Below are positions 12,190 through 20,828 of a DNA stretch of 64,000 bases, in pieces. Below the pieces are notes generated by a model. That model saw nothing but the letters and a program-made list of their open reading frames with translations. It did not search any database and had not been told where the DNA came from. The DNA is taken from the NCBI RefSeq assembly GCF_016462545.1, contig NZ_JAEMTA010000002.1, positions 147,997 to 211,996 on the forward strand, given 5' to 3'. This DNA comes from Mycolicibacterium sp. GTDB taxonomy: Bacteria > Actinomycetota > Actinomycetes > Mycobacteriales > Mycobacteriaceae. Within the stretch, counting starts at the first letter, position 1. Each line of letters opens with the position of its first letter. The translations under genes and the position numbers were made by a program.

Positions 12190-13026
12190 CTACTTGACGA
12201 CGAGGCCCGCGTCTACTGAGTGCGTAATACCGGTGATGTAGCGACCGGAGGTGCCGCATAGGTAGTACATGGCCTCGGTGATGTCGCTGGCCTCGACGAC
12301 CGGGACGTCGGGCAGCAGGTTCTGCATTGTCTGCCCGAAGTCCGGGTTCTCGGCCGCGAACTGCATGAACTGTTCGTTGACCACCATCGGGGTCATCACC
12401 CCGGTCGGGTGCACGGAGTTGACACGGATCTTCTTCTCCGCCAAAGCGTTTGCATAGTAACGCATCAGGCCGACGACGCCGTGCTTGGCGGCTGCGTAGC
12501 CGGCGGAACCGTGGCTCATCGTGCTGAAGCGGACGCCGCCGGCCTTGAGCCCCGCCGAGGAGCTGGTGATGACGATGGCACCGCCATCACCGGTGTCGAG
12601 CAAGGAGGGCAGCGCCGCCTCGATGGCGAAGTACACCCCGTTCAGCATCACGTTGACCGCGTCCAGGTAGGCCGTGATTTGGTGGGACGGCTCGCCGAGG
12701 ATCGGCATGATGCCTGCGTTGGCCAAGACGAAGTCAAGGCGTCCGAGTTCGGCGACCCCGTCGGCCACGACGGCTTTGAGGCGCTCGAAATCGCGGACGT
12801 CGGCTTGCGCGGCGACGATTCTCCGGCCGGTCTTCTCCACCAGCTCGATGGTCTCGTCGAGGTCCTCGCGGGTGGCCATGGGATAGGTCACGCTGTCCAT
12901 CTGTTCGCAGAGGTCGACGGCGATGATGTCGGCGCCTTCCTCGGCGAACCGCACCGCGTGCGAGCGGCCCTGGCCGCGCGCTGCGCCGGTGATGAAGGCG
13001 ACTTTTCCGTCAAGTCCGTTGCCCAT
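12190..13026 (-). CDS. Mycofactocin-coupled SDR-family oxidoreductase
   Basis: 278 aa from ATG 13026 ([20 protein letters not shown]). The N-terminus [20 protein letters not shown] followed by DIIAVDLC is the hallmark of the mycofactocin-associated SDR subfamily, in which NAD is thought to stay bound and mycofactocin accepts the electrons. Catalytic motifs: ITSSSAGLKAGG and YAAAKHGVVGLMR. The C-terminus VDAGLVVK is standard. It is 19 bases downstream of a binding-protein-like gene and likely the last gene of the operon running from about 17539. The remnant at 5706-5909 is a closely related copy. Confidence 0.9.
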   Translation of the reverse strand: MGNGLDGKVAFITGAARGQGRSHAVRFAEEGADIIAVDLCEQMDSVTYPMATREDLDETIELVEKTGRRIVAAQADVRDFERLKAVVADGVAELGRLDFVLANAGIMPILGEPSHQITAYLDAVNVMLNGVYFAIEAALPSLLDTGDGGAIVITSSSAGLKAGGVRFSTMSHGSAGYAAAKHGVVGLMRYYANALAEKKIRVNSVHPTGVMTPMVVNEQFMQFAAENPDFGQTMQNLLPDVPVVEASDITEAMYYLCGTSGRYITGITHSVDAGLVVK

Positions 13027-13045
13027 GTTGAGGTCTCGCTTTCTC

Positions 13046-14164
13046 TCAGCTTCGGAATCGGGCGACCAAGCGGGTCGCGCTTGCGTCTTCGTTGATCTCG
13101 CGCAACACAAGGTAGTTGACACCATGCCACGCGCGACGGTTGTACTGCCCCAGCGAGATGCGGGTGCCCGGTCCGCCGGTGGCGGCCGGGACGGCCTTGA
13201 CCTTCTCCAGGCCCTTCATCACCCCGAACGGGGTCAGGGTCTGCGCGTGGCCGATGCCGCGGGCAAGCGCGTCAGCGCCATCGAACCCCAGGGTCGGAAT
13301 GCAGTTCTCCTGCCGGTACCCGAAGCGGGCCTCGAAGCGCTCCTGCAGCGCCTGCCCGGTCGTGTTCGCCTCGTCGTACTGGTCGACGCCGATCCAACCC
13401 TGAAGGCCCTTCATCCATTGCGGGATGACGTAGCAGTTGATGAAGGCGGTGCACATGTAGCGCGGCGGGTCGTAGTCCGCGGCGTGAAATGCCGTGTTCA
13501 TCTCGATCCCGGGCAGTCCGAAACCGAAGTACGCCACCGCATCCGGATTGCGGGACTTCAGCCGTGCGACCGTCTTGGCGAGGTCGCGATCGGCTTGGCC
13601 GACGCCTTCGCTGTGGACGATCTCCAGGCCTTCGCGTCGGCAGGCGTCGGTGAAGAACTCGGTGTACTCCAGTCCCGTCGCGGCGCGTTCGTAGACGACG
13701 CCGACGGTCTTCAGTCCGCGGTCGGCGATGGCTTCGGCGATGAGGTAGCCCTCTTCGGGCAGGTTGCCGTTGCCGAACCCGAACATGTACTCGTCGTACT
13801 GCCGGTCGGTGCCGCTCCACGTCAGCGTCGGTACCTTGCGCGGTGCTCCTGCCATGTGCTCCTTCACGGCCAGGGAGTTGTCGCTGATGAGTGGGCCGAT
13901 GATGCCGACGCAGCCGGCGTCGGCCAACTCCTGCCAGGCGAGGACCACGTCGTGGGCGTCACCCCGCGGCAACCCCTCGACGTCCTTGACGATCAACCGG
14001 ACCGGGCGGTCGATGGTGCCGCTAGCGGTGGCTTCGTCGAAGGCCAACCGGGTGGCGTCGAGGAAGGTCTGTTTGACGTCCTCGATCGGGAAGTCGAGAC
14101 AGATACCGACTTTGACCGACGGCGCGCCTTCGGGAATGCCGCCGTTGATGTCGTGCCCGGTCAC
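13046..14164 (-). CDS. Periplasmic-binding-protein-like (Leu/Ile/Val-type) ligand-binding protein without signal peptide
   Basis: 372 aa from GTG 14164, preceded by AGAGGAG at about 7 bases and overlapping the previous stop as GTGA. The fold matches type-1 ligand-binding proteins of branched-chain amino acid ABC systems: KVGICLDFPIEDV, IIGPLISDNSLAVKEHMAG, PTLTWSGTDRQYDEYMFGF and TVGVVYERAATGLEYTEFF. The N-terminus has no hydrophobic signal sequence or lipobox, and no permease or ATPase gene is nearby. It may therefore act in the cytoplasm as a ligand sensor or carrier. It is sandwiched between DapB-like oxidoreductases and a mycofactocin SDR in one coupled operon. Confidence 0.8.
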   Translation of the reverse strand: MTGHDINGGIPEGAPSVKVGICLDFPIEDVKQTFLDATRLAFDEATASGTIDRPVRLIVKDVEGLPRGDAHDVVLAWQELADAGCVGIIGPLISDNSLAVKEHMAGAPRKVPTLTWSGTDRQYDEYMFGFGNGNLPEEGYLIAEAIADRGLKTVGVVYERAATGLEYTEFFTDACRREGLEIVHSEGVGQADRDLAKTVARLKSRNPDAVAYFGFGLPGIEMNTAFHAADYDPPRYMCTAFINCYVIPQWMKGLQGWIGVDQYDEANTTGQALQERFEARFGYRQENCIPTLGFDGADALARGIGHAQTLTPFGVMKGLEKVKAVPAATGGPGTRISLGQYNRRAWHGVNYLVLREINEDASATRLVARFRS

Positions 14165-15249
14165 GTTCGATCTCCTCTGTTCGTGTTCTGCACACCCTGC
14201 GGGGTCACCACGAGGTCCAGTGCACTGTGCACTCCCGCGCTGGCATTGCACACGGCTTTCACCGCGTTGAGGGCTCGGGTCGCCGTTGAGTCACCCCCGG
14301 GTAGGTCACCACCGTCGAGTTCGAGTTGTACCGACACGCTCGGGGTTCCGTCGATGTCGATGTGGGTGAAGCGACGTCCAGTCGATCCCGGGGGCCGCAC
14401 GGGTGACCAGGAGTCGCCCGGTTCGTCGGGCATGGTGTAGACCCAGGACATCCGTAGGCGGGCCTCACCGTCGACGATGCCGTCGAAACGCAGTCGGATC
14501 GCCCCGACGGTGCCCCTCGGGATGGCACCTGCTTCGAACTCATAGTCCTCATCGACGACGGCAAGATCTTGAAAGGCGTTGATGGACTCGAGTTCCCAGC
14601 CGTAGCCGTCGGCCAGCATTCGCAGGGCGCCTTCGAAGTGTGCCGTCCAGACGTCGGCGGGGATGTCAGTGGTCGGGCCTCGCGGGACGGTGCCGAAGCC
14701 CAGTGCCATGAACGAGAGCGGGTCCGAGTAGGTGCCCTGCAGTACGCGCTCGGCGATCCGAATGGTGCGCGGTGCGGCGGATAGCGACCCGAGGCAGACC
14801 GGCAGGGCGTCGGTGGTGAAGCCTGGTGCGATGCCGGTGCCCAGGAAGGCGGATTGTCCTGCTGCGCAGGCTCTCTCTAGCTTGGCGAGCATCTCGGGCG
14901 GCAGTGACTTTGGGTAGACCAGCCGGATGAAGGTGGTGGTGACGACGTTCTTTCCCGACTCCAGCAGCCGGCACATCTCGTCGATGACGTCGTCGACGTC
15001 GCGGCCGAACTCGGTGGCCAGGTAGGTCACGCAGTCGGCGTCAAGAGCGAGGAACTCGTCGAAGCTGTCGATGGCGCGCACGCCGACCGGGTCGCCTCCG
15101 ACGATCTCTCCGGAGTCCTTGCCGACCTTCTCGGGGGTGTGCACCAGGTGGCCGACCAGTTCGAGGTCGGGCCGCGCCAACAGCTGCCGCAGCACCAGCG
15201 TGCCGGTGTGTCCGGTCCCGTAGTGGGCAACCCGGTATCGATCGCTCAC
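14161..15249 (-). CDS. DapB-like NAD(P)H-dependent oxidoreductase (amine dehydrogenase family), copy 2
   Basis: 362 aa from GTG 15249 (VSDRYRVAHYGTGHTGTLVL); the open frame to 15597 is shadow of the previous gene. Rossmann motif YGTGHTG near residue 9 followed by LLARPDLELVGHLVH, then a domain with GKNVVTTTFIRLVYP and FLGTGIAPGFTTDALP. This resembles dihydrodipicolinate-reductase N-domain proteins annotated as amine or 2,4-diaminopentanoate dehydrogenase-like. Both ends overlap neighbours by 4 bases. It is a divergent tandem paralogue of the 15246-16352 gene; the two may form a heteromer. Reaction not known. Confidence 0.78.
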   Translation of the reverse strand: MSDRYRVAHYGTGHTGTLVLRQLLARPDLELVGHLVHTPEKVGKDSGEIVGGDPVGVRAIDSFDEFLALDADCVTYLATEFGRDVDDVIDEMCRLLESGKNVVTTTFIRLVYPKSLPPEMLAKLERACAAGQSAFLGTGIAPGFTTDALPVCLGSLSAAPRTIRIAERVLQGTYSDPLSFMALGFGTVPRGPTTDIPADVWTAHFEGALRMLADGYGWELESINAFQDLAVVDEDYEFEAGAIPRGTVGAIRLRFDGIVDGEARLRMSWVYTMPDEPGDSWSPVRPPGSTGRRFTHIDIDGTPSVSVQLELDGGDLPGGDSTATRALNAVKAVCNASAGVHSALDLVVTPQGVQNTNRGDRT

Positions 15250-16352
15250 GTGCGGGTTCCGGTTCTGGCGCGCGCGCCTACCGCCTGCCTGGTCACGACA
15301 CCCCGATCCACGATCGGGTCGAGGATGCCGGGTTCGGCGTCGACGACGTAGGGAATGGCGTTGACCGCAGCCATTCCCGTGAGCGCGATCGCGGAGTTGA
15401 GGTTCTTCTCGTCGTCCTGGGCGTCGAAGCACAGCTGCATGCGCATGTTGGGCCGTCCCGCTACCCGGTACACCACGGCACTGGCGGCCTCGGCGACCGG
15501 ACGGGGCCACGCGTCCGGCCACGGCGTGCTGGACACCGTGGCGAAGTACTGCACCGAGGTCACCGCCTTGCCGTCGACCTTGCCCGCGAGCTGCCACCGG
15601 TGCGCGCAGATCGTTCCGGCGGGCAGTATCCCGATGTTGGTGTCCAGATCGGTCGGGGCCGTGACGGTTTCCCAGTCGAGGTCGATCGCATCGAGGTGGT
15701 AGCCGAGGATGTCGGCGATGTAGCGCACCACCGTCTCCCAGTCGTGACGAACCTTGCCCGAGGCGATCCGGGCGGGCACGTGGCCGTCGGGCTTGCCAAA
15801 GCCCATGGACTCGTGGAGCACCTCCCAGATCGGATAGGTCTCATCAAGGCCGAGCGCGTATTCGTCCATCCGGTAGCTGTGCACCCGACCCGCGCCCGCG
15901 AGCAGTGCGGTGGGGATGTTCAGACTGGCAACGCCTGGCTCACTGCCGGTGGCGTAGAAGCTCGAATGACCTTCACGACAGGCGGCTTCGACGATGTCGC
16001 GCCAGTTCTGCGGTGCCGCGGGGGAGTAGACCATCGGGATGGTGGAGATGGTGACGACGTTGATGCCGGCCCGCAGCAGCCGGGCCATGTCCTCGATCGC
16101 CGCGTCGTCGCGTCGCACGGCGGTGCCGCAGTAGCAGAAGCAGTCCGGCTGGGCGGCGACGATTGCCTCGACGTCGTCGGTGGCGAGCAACCCCACGTCG
16201 GGGAGACCGCACAGCGAGCCGGCGTCCACCCCCACCTTGTCCGCTGTGGTGACCAGCACTCCGATCAGGTCCAGCGCGGGGTCGTTGATGATGCCACGCA
16301 GCGCTTCTCGGCCCGTCAGACCGGTTCCGCCGTGGACGACGCGGTAGGTCAC
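15246..16352 (-). CDS. DapB-like NAD(P)H-dependent oxidoreductase (amine dehydrogenase family), copy 1
   Basis: 368 aa from GTG 16352 (VTYRVVHGGTGLTGREAL), which overlaps the stop of the luciferase-like gene as GTGA. Rossmann loop HGGTGLTG, then DCFCYCGTAVRRDD, AGINVVTISTIPMVYSP and FYATGSEPGVASLN, each with a counterpart at the same place in the next gene. The C-terminal half contains SVQYFATVSSTPWPDAW. It probably uses NAD(P)H with an unknown carbonyl or imine substrate. Position between a flavin monooxygenase and a ligand-binding protein suggests a shared substrate. Confidence 0.78.
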   Translation of the reverse strand: MTYRVVHGGTGLTGREALRGIINDPALDLIGVLVTTADKVGVDAGSLCGLPDVGLLATDDVEAIVAAQPDCFCYCGTAVRRDDAAIEDMARLLRAGINVVTISTIPMVYSPAAPQNWRDIVEAACREGHSSFYATGSEPGVASLNIPTALLAGAGRVHSYRMDEYALGLDETYPIWEVLHESMGFGKPDGHVPARIASGKVRHDWETVVRYIADILGYHLDAIDLDWETVTAPTDLDTNIGILPAGTICAHRWQLAGKVDGKAVTSVQYFATVSSTPWPDAWPRPVAEAASAVVYRVAGRPNMRMQLCFDAQDDEKNLNSAIALTGMAAVNAIPYVVDAEPGILDPIVDRGVVTRQAVGARARTGTRT

Positions 16353-17539
16353 TGGTGCGACAGTCCCTCGGTGACCAGCGTGGTGACTCCCGAACCCGTG
16401 GCGGACTCGACGCCCTTCACCTTCGACAATAGTTTGACGATCGCCTCCCCGGCCGACGCCATGTACTTGACACCGCACAACTCGGCGTAGTTGACCAGCG
16501 ACAGCTCGTCGATGACCCCGAGATCCAGGTAGGGCTGCAACCGTTCTAGCACCTGCGCTGAGGTGCCGACGAACTGCACCTTGTCGACCGCCTCACGCGG
16601 GGTCCTCGCGCACACGTCCAGTGCCTCTTCGCGAGAGATCCACGGCGGGATGCAATCTCGGGAGAACATCCACTTCTCGCCATAGGGATGCTCGAGGCCC
16701 CAGCGCGTGTAGGTGGCGCTGGTCGGGGTGGCGAGCATGGTGTTCCACAAGACGAACGGGTGCTCGCGCAGTTCGGCGAGGTTCGCCTCGTCCTCGTCAA
16801 GGACGGTGATCATGGTGACCGAGATCTTGATGCCGTCGGGGTCGCGGCCGGCGCGCTCTGCGTGCTCACGCACCGTGGCGACCTCCTTGGCGAAGTGTTC
16901 GGGGCTGTCCTCGCTGGCACCGGGAATGTAGGTGAACCATCCGTCGGCGTACTTGCCAATCAACTCGAGGACCTCGGGGCCACCGCCGGCGACGTAAACC
17001 GGCGGCGGGACCTCTCCGTAGGGATGGACGGCGACGATGGCGTCTCGGTGGTTCCACACCAGTCCGTCGTCGGTGATCGGCTCGCCGGTGGCCAGGAACT
17101 TCTTGATCACCCGAAGCGAATCCGAGAGCTTCTCGTTGGCGCCCTTGCGGGCGATGCCGTAGGGCTTCATCTGCTTGTTCTCGCCATTGGCGAGCAGCAG
17201 TCGAACCCGGCCCTTGGTCGCGTGGTCGAGCGTGAGGAGGCTTTGGGCGATGACCGACGGCGGCCGTCGTACTGCGTCGATGACGCCGTAGTGGAACCGG
17301 ATGGTGCTCGTCTGGGCGGCCGCGGCGGCGATGATCGGCCCGGTGTCCATGAACGCATTGAACGTCGGGAGGAGCGCGGCGACGTCGGTGATGTCGGGTG
17401 TCCACAGTGACGTGGGGTGGGTGAAGCACAGTTGATCGCCATAGATGATGAAGTCCATTCCGGCTGCCTCGGCGCCGACGGCGGCGCCGGTCGCTAGTTC
17501 GAAGGGCGGGAAGTGAACTCCGTAGACACCGACCTCCAT
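16349..17539 (-). CDS. LLM-class (luciferase-like) flavin-dependent oxidoreductase
   Basis: 396 aa from ATG 17539 with GGAGGAG six bases upstream. Bacterial-luciferase TIM barrel: N-terminal MEVGVYGVHFPPFELATGA, AQTSTIRFHYGVIDAVRRPP, LLTLDHATKGR, and the phosphate-binding segment PPPVYVAGGGPEVLELIGKY. In mycobacteria this family often uses F420 rather than FMN; the sequence alone does not decide. First gene of a run joined by three consecutive 4-base GTGA overlaps (this gene, two DapB-like enzymes, binding-protein-like gene). Likely oxidises or reduces the pathway substrate. Confidence 0.87.
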   Translation of the reverse strand: MEVGVYGVHFPPFELATGAAVGAEAAGMDFIIYGDQLCFTHPTSLWTPDITDVAALLPTFNAFMDTGPIIAAAAAQTSTIRFHYGVIDAVRRPPSVIAQSLLTLDHATKGRVRLLLANGENKQMKPYGIARKGANEKLSDSLRVIKKFLATGEPITDDGLVWNHRDAIVAVHPYGEVPPPVYVAGGGPEVLELIGKYADGWFTYIPGASEDSPEHFAKEVATVREHAERAGRDPDGIKISVTMITVLDEDEANLAELREHPFVLWNTMLATPTSATYTRWGLEHPYGEKWMFSRDCIPPWISREEALDVCARTPREAVDKVQFVGTSAQVLERLQPYLDLGVIDELSLVNYAELCGVKYMASAGEAIVKLLSKVKGVESATGSGVTTLVTEGLSHQ

Positions 17540-17586
17540 GTGGGCTCCTCCAATTCATTCACGGCGTGATGTGGCAACCGCCTGTC

Positions 17587-18528
17587 CTACACCGCCAGGG
17601 ACGGCTTGCGTTCGGCGATCGCCGTGGAGATCAGGGTCGGAGCAATCAACGACCGATCGGCCTTCTTGGCCCACCACCACGTCACCGCGACACCACCGAT
17701 CAGCAGTCCCCACATGATGATTGCGCCAAGGACGCCGTTGGATTGCGGGCCACCCGACTCGGGCTGCATGGTGATCTCGCCCGGGTACGGGACGAGAATG
17801 CCGGTCTGGGTGAGCATTCCGGCGTACTTCGTGATGGCGTGTGGCAGGTAGGTGCTGGCATAGACGACGTTGCACAGCACGATGTAGGCGAGGGCCTGAA
17901 GACCCCGCTGCGCGCCGGGTGATGCCGTCTTGGACTTGGCCCACACGTCGACGGCGGAGTCGCCCTCGGGTGTCGTATTACCGATGACGACCGCTGCGAA
18001 GACGATGAAGGCAGCCATGGCCAGCGGGATGTAGGCCGGCAGCAGGCCCATGTCGTTGCTGAGCGCAAGGCCCGGGACGACGCGGGAGAACGTCCACAGG
18101 TGGAGGTACTGCGCTTGGAGGCCTTCGATGGTGACGTCCCAGAGAATGCCGACGGCCAGACCGCAGGCCATCAGAGTGTTGACGCGATTGGTGTTGCGCC
18201 GCTTGATGATCAGCTTGGCGATCCCGACTGCGATGAGCGCAGGGAGCAGGAAGTACATGATGTAGCCCGGTGGCGCGATCACGGGCAGTTGACCCTGCGT
18301 CATGCCGATCGGACCAATCGCCGGGAGGCGGTGGAAGTCGGGGTGGAACTGCGCATACATGGCGTTGTCGAACGGTGCCTCGATCCACGACATGGCGAAG
18401 ATGCCGAGGACGAACCACAGGCCGGGGAGAATGCGCCGGCGCTGGTAGCTCAGGTAGGCGAACGTGCCGAGCATGGCGAAGAACACCACCCAGCAGAGAG
18501 TTTCGAATACGACGACGCCCCAGTACAT
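17587..18528 (-). CDS. AveC/spirocyclase-family membrane protein
   Basis: 313 aa from ATG 18528, with AAGGAG 7 bases upstream; the open frame to 18588 includes the CRP-like site and is not preferred. Seven hydrophobic segments: residues about 1-24, 34-58, 80-105, 117-140, 160-185, 205-230 and 265-290. Conserved-looking polar motif MSWIEAPFDNAMYAQF follows segment 2. It resembles proteins annotated spirocyclase AveC family; AveC of Streptomyces acts in avermectin spiroketal formation, but the mycobacterial role is not known. Its own promoter carries both operator types, and it precedes the luciferase-like gene by 47 bases. Confidence 0.72.
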   Translation of the reverse strand: MYWGVVVFETLCWVVFFAMLGTFAYLSYQRRRILPGLWFVLGIFAMSWIEAPFDNAMYAQFHPDFHRLPAIGPIGMTQGQLPVIAPPGYIMYFLLPALIAVGIAKLIIKRRNTNRVNTLMACGLAVGILWDVTIEGLQAQYLHLWTFSRVVPGLALSNDMGLLPAYIPLAMAAFIVFAAVVIGNTTPEGDSAVDVWAKSKTASPGAQRGLQALAYIVLCNVVYASTYLPHAITKYAGMLTQTGILVPYPGEITMQPESGGPQSNGVLGAIIMWGLLIGGVAVTWWWAKKADRSLIAPTLISTAIAERKPSLAV

Positions 18529-18574
18529 GGTCACGCTCCTTGGATGAAGACCGTCAGCAGTTGCCACGGAGCGT

Positions 18575-18588
18575 ATGACGTCCGTCAC
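18575..18588. promoter_or_regulatory. CRP-like site upstream of the AveC-like gene
   Basis: ATGACGTCCGTCAC reads ATGA-N6-TCAC, one base off the GTGA-N6-TCAC form seen at 10679 and 10832. It is 46 bases before the AveC-like start and 4 bases from the palindrome at 18593, in the same order relative to the gene as at the other two promoters. Confidence 0.42.
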
Positions 18589-18592
18589 AACG

Positions 18593-18614
18593 CTGTCAAG
18601 CGGCCACTTAACTA
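18593..18614. promoter_or_regulatory. 22-bp palindromic operator candidate (AveC-like side)
   Basis: Half-sites CTGTCAAGCGG and reverse complement TAGTTAAGTGG match at 7 of 11 positions. It shares GTCAAGCG and CCACT with the copy at 10713. It lies between the TetR gene and the AveC-like gene. Confidence 0.48.
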
Positions 18615-18655
18615 TCTCGGGTTGAGAGCGCTCCGGGAGCGATCAGGGGTCCGAT

Positions 18656-19318
18656 TTACTTCTTGGCGTCTGTCGGCGGCACCGGCTGAAGGCCGTAGAC
18701 GACGAAGTTGGTGAGCTCGTCGACGATGACAGACTTGGTCGGCGGTCGTTCGCCATCACCGTAGGTCTCCGGCAGCAGCACGACATTGGTGATGGCCGTG
18801 ATGATTCCCATCCGCAGGACCAATCCCGGACTCGTCGACGTCAGCTCTCGGCGGCTCAAAAATTCACCCATGGCCGGCCCCATGTCCTGGAGGATGTTCG
18901 CAAACCGAACGCCGACCGCAGCGGTATCGAAATCGGGCGGACGCTCGACGAGAAGGTTCAAAATCGCGCGCGCAAGGCCATGGTGGCTGTCAATCAGATC
19001 CACCACCTCACCGACGAAACTGTGGATGATCTCCTGGTGCGGCTGCGCGCGGAAGTCATCGTTGCGCCGCCAGTCGTCGGTGAAGTGTTGCAGCACCGCA
19101 AACAATGGGTTCACGACCGAGGCGAGCATCAGCTCTGACTTGGACTTGAAGTATCGAAAGATCAAGTTCTCCGAGACACCGGCGTTCTGCGCGATGTCCT
19201 TCGTCGTCGTTCCCCGATAGCCGCGCTCGGCGAAGAGCTGCTGAGCGGAATCCAGCAGGTGCTGCTGCGCCGTCCCACGCTTCACGCGGACCTTCATGGC
19301 AGGCTGCTGCATCCGCAC
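18656..19318 (-). CDS. TetR-family transcriptional regulator
   Basis: 220 aa from GTG 19318; ATGs at 19312 and 19297 are alternatives. The N-terminal HTH is typical: LLDSAQQLFAERGYRGTTTK, then DIAQNAGVSENLIFRYFKSK near residues 20-60. The rest is a helical ligand-binding domain without recognisable specificity. It lies directly upstream of the AveC-like gene, whose promoter carries a 22-bp palindrome also found at the amidohydrolase/P450 promoters. That makes it the first candidate to bind these palindromes and to sense the substrate or a CoA thioester. Confidence 0.88.
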   Translation of the reverse strand: MRMQQPAMKVRVKRGTAQQHLLDSAQQLFAERGYRGTTTKDIAQNAGVSENLIFRYFKSKSELMLASVVNPLFAVLQHFTDDWRRNDDFRAQPHQEIIHSFVGEVVDLIDSHHGLARAILNLLVERPPDFDTAAVGVRFANILQDMGPAMGEFLSRRELTSTSPGLVLRMGIITAITNVVLLPETYGDGERPPTKSVIVDELTNFVVYGLQPVPPTDAKK

Positions 19319-19407
19319 AGCATATTGGGTCGGCTACCGCTGACACGGTAGGACCAGACACCGCCAAGGGCTGAGGCGCCGTCGCGGACGGCACCCCGTG
19401 CTGCCGA

Positions 19408-19926
19408 CTACGGGGACGGAGGCGGGGGCCGGAAGAAGATCACCAATTGACCGACGCCACCGGCCAAGCCAAGGACGACCGCGATGAGCAACCCGCCCCA
19501 GCCTTGAACGTAGTCCCATAATGGCGTGCCATGAAACACCACGTAGTCGACGCTGAACCGGCCGGCCCCGGTGCCTGCCACCGCGAGCGCTGCAACGGCC
19601 AGAATCAGGTTGTACTCCCAGCCTTCCTTCACGATGAAGAAGCCGTTCTTCCGATGCACCGTCCACGCAGCGACCAGCATCAGTGCGACGAAACCGGCGG
19701 ACGGAATGGGCGTGAGAAACCCGACCGCCAACCCGAGGCCACTGGCGACCTCGGTGGTGGCGGCGACTCGGGCGTGGAACATGCCGGGTTTCATGCCGAT
19801 GCCGTCGAACCATCCTGCAGTGCCCGGGATTCGGCCGCCGCCGAAGAATTTGTTGTACCCGTGCGCCGCCATCGTCAGGCCGAGTACGACGCGAAGGACG
19901 AAGACGGCGAAATCGCAGGCAGTCAC
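19408..19926 (-). CDS. DoxX-family membrane protein
   Basis: 172 aa from GTG 19926. Four hydrophobic helices with the DoxX pattern: FAVFVLRVVLGLTMAAHGYNKFFGG, EVASGLGLAVGFLTPIPSAG, YNLILAVAALAVAGTGAG, and a last helix before a Pro-rich tail (FFRPPPPSP). The motif HGYNKFFGGG near residue 22 is typical. DoxX-type proteins are small quinone-associated or redox-related membrane proteins. It stands between a CRP paralogue and a TetR gene on the same strand; link to the pathway is by location only. Confidence 0.85.
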   Translation of the reverse strand: MTACDFAVFVLRVVLGLTMAAHGYNKFFGGGRIPGTAGWFDGIGMKPGMFHARVAATTEVASGLGLAVGFLTPIPSAGFVALMLVAAWTVHRKNGFFIVKEGWEYNLILAVAALAVAGTGAGRFSVDYVVFHGTPLWDYVQGWGGLLIAVVLGLAGGVGQLVIFFRPPPPSP

Positions 19927-19996
19927 ACGAAGGAATTTAGGGCACCCCCGTTCATAATTAGTAATCTGTTTAACGATTTATGGATATTGTCACCGT

Positions 19997-20815
19997 TCAA
20001 TGGTGCGCACGGTGTCGAAGGCGTTCGACGTTGGTGATCACGACGTATTTGACACCTACTTGGATCCACCCGCGTTGGGCGAAGTCTGCGAGTGCCTTGT
20101 TGACCGTCTCGCGCGACGCGCCAACCAGTTGCGCGATCTCCTCTTGGCGTAGGTCGTGTCCCACCCGAATGACGTTGCCGTGGGGAGTGCCGAACCGTTC
20201 GGCGAGGTGCAGCAGTTGTTTGGCGACTCGGCCGGGTACGTCGGTGAAGATGAGGTCAGCCAAGACGTCGTTGGTGCGGCGCAATCGACGCGCCAGTACC
20301 CGAAGCAACTGTTCGGCCATCTCGGGGCGTTCGGTGATCCACGTGCGCATCGCGTCGCCATCCATCGACGCCGCGCGTACCGCGGTGACGGCGGTGGCGC
20401 TCGACGTGCGTGGGCCGGGGTCGAAGATGGATAGTTCGCCGAACATGTCCGACGGTCCCAAAAGCGTCAGGACCTCTTCGCGGCCATCTCGGGAACGATT
20501 GCCCAGCTTCACCTTTCCGGACAGAATGATGTAGAGGCGGTCGCCTTGGTCGCCCTCGACGTACACCGTGTGCCCACGCCGAAAGTCCACTCGTTGCAGC
20601 TCCTTGCTGAGCGCGAGTCTCGCGCTACTTCCAACCCCTTGGAAGATTCCAGCATTGCGTAACGACGCGTGCACGAGCTCCTCGGCGAAGTCTTCATCGG
20701 CGAGCTTCGACGCCTCGGACGAAGACAGTGCGCCCTCCGCCTCTGGAACGACGTCCTTGGGTGGCGCAGCTCGTTTCGGGAACGCAGTGACCGACTGCCG
20801 AATCACTGGCGCCAT
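19997..20815 (-). CDS. Crp/Fnr-family transcription factor, paralogue of mycobacterial CRP
   Basis: 272 aa from ATG 20815, with GAGGAA 8 bases upstream. Cyclic-nucleotide-binding domain about residues 50-165 with [15 protein letters not shown] and the phosphate-binding stretch [19 protein letters not shown]-terminal HTH contains [20 protein letters not shown]. From memory these stretches are nearly the same as in M. tuberculosis CRP (Rv3676, about 224 aa). It differs by an N-terminal extension of about 48 residues rich in Ala, Pro and Glu. It probably binds cAMP and TGTGA-N6-TCACA-like DNA, and such sites occur in this cluster. Thirteen bases downstream of the acyl-CoA dehydrogenase gene, likely co-transcribed. 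Confidence 0.9.
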   Translation of the reverse strand: MAPVIRQSVTAFPKRAAPPKDVVPEAEGALSSSEASKLADEDFAEELVHASLRNAGIFQGVGSSARLALSKELQRVDFRRGHTVYVEGDQGDRLYIILSGKVKLGNRSRDGREEVLTLLGPSDMFGELSIFDPGPRTSSATAVTAVRAASMDGDAMRTWITERPEMAEQLLRVLARRLRRTNDVLADLIFTDVPGRVAKQLLHLAERFGTPHGNVIRVGHDLRQEEIAQLVGASRETVNKALADFAQRGWIQVGVKYVVITNVERLRHRAHH

Positions 20816-20828
20816 GGACAGCCGTTCC

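Noticed and set aside
12923..14440. 505-codon plus-strand open frame
   Set aside because: Covers the SDR, binding-protein and DapB-like genes in antisense; no motifs.
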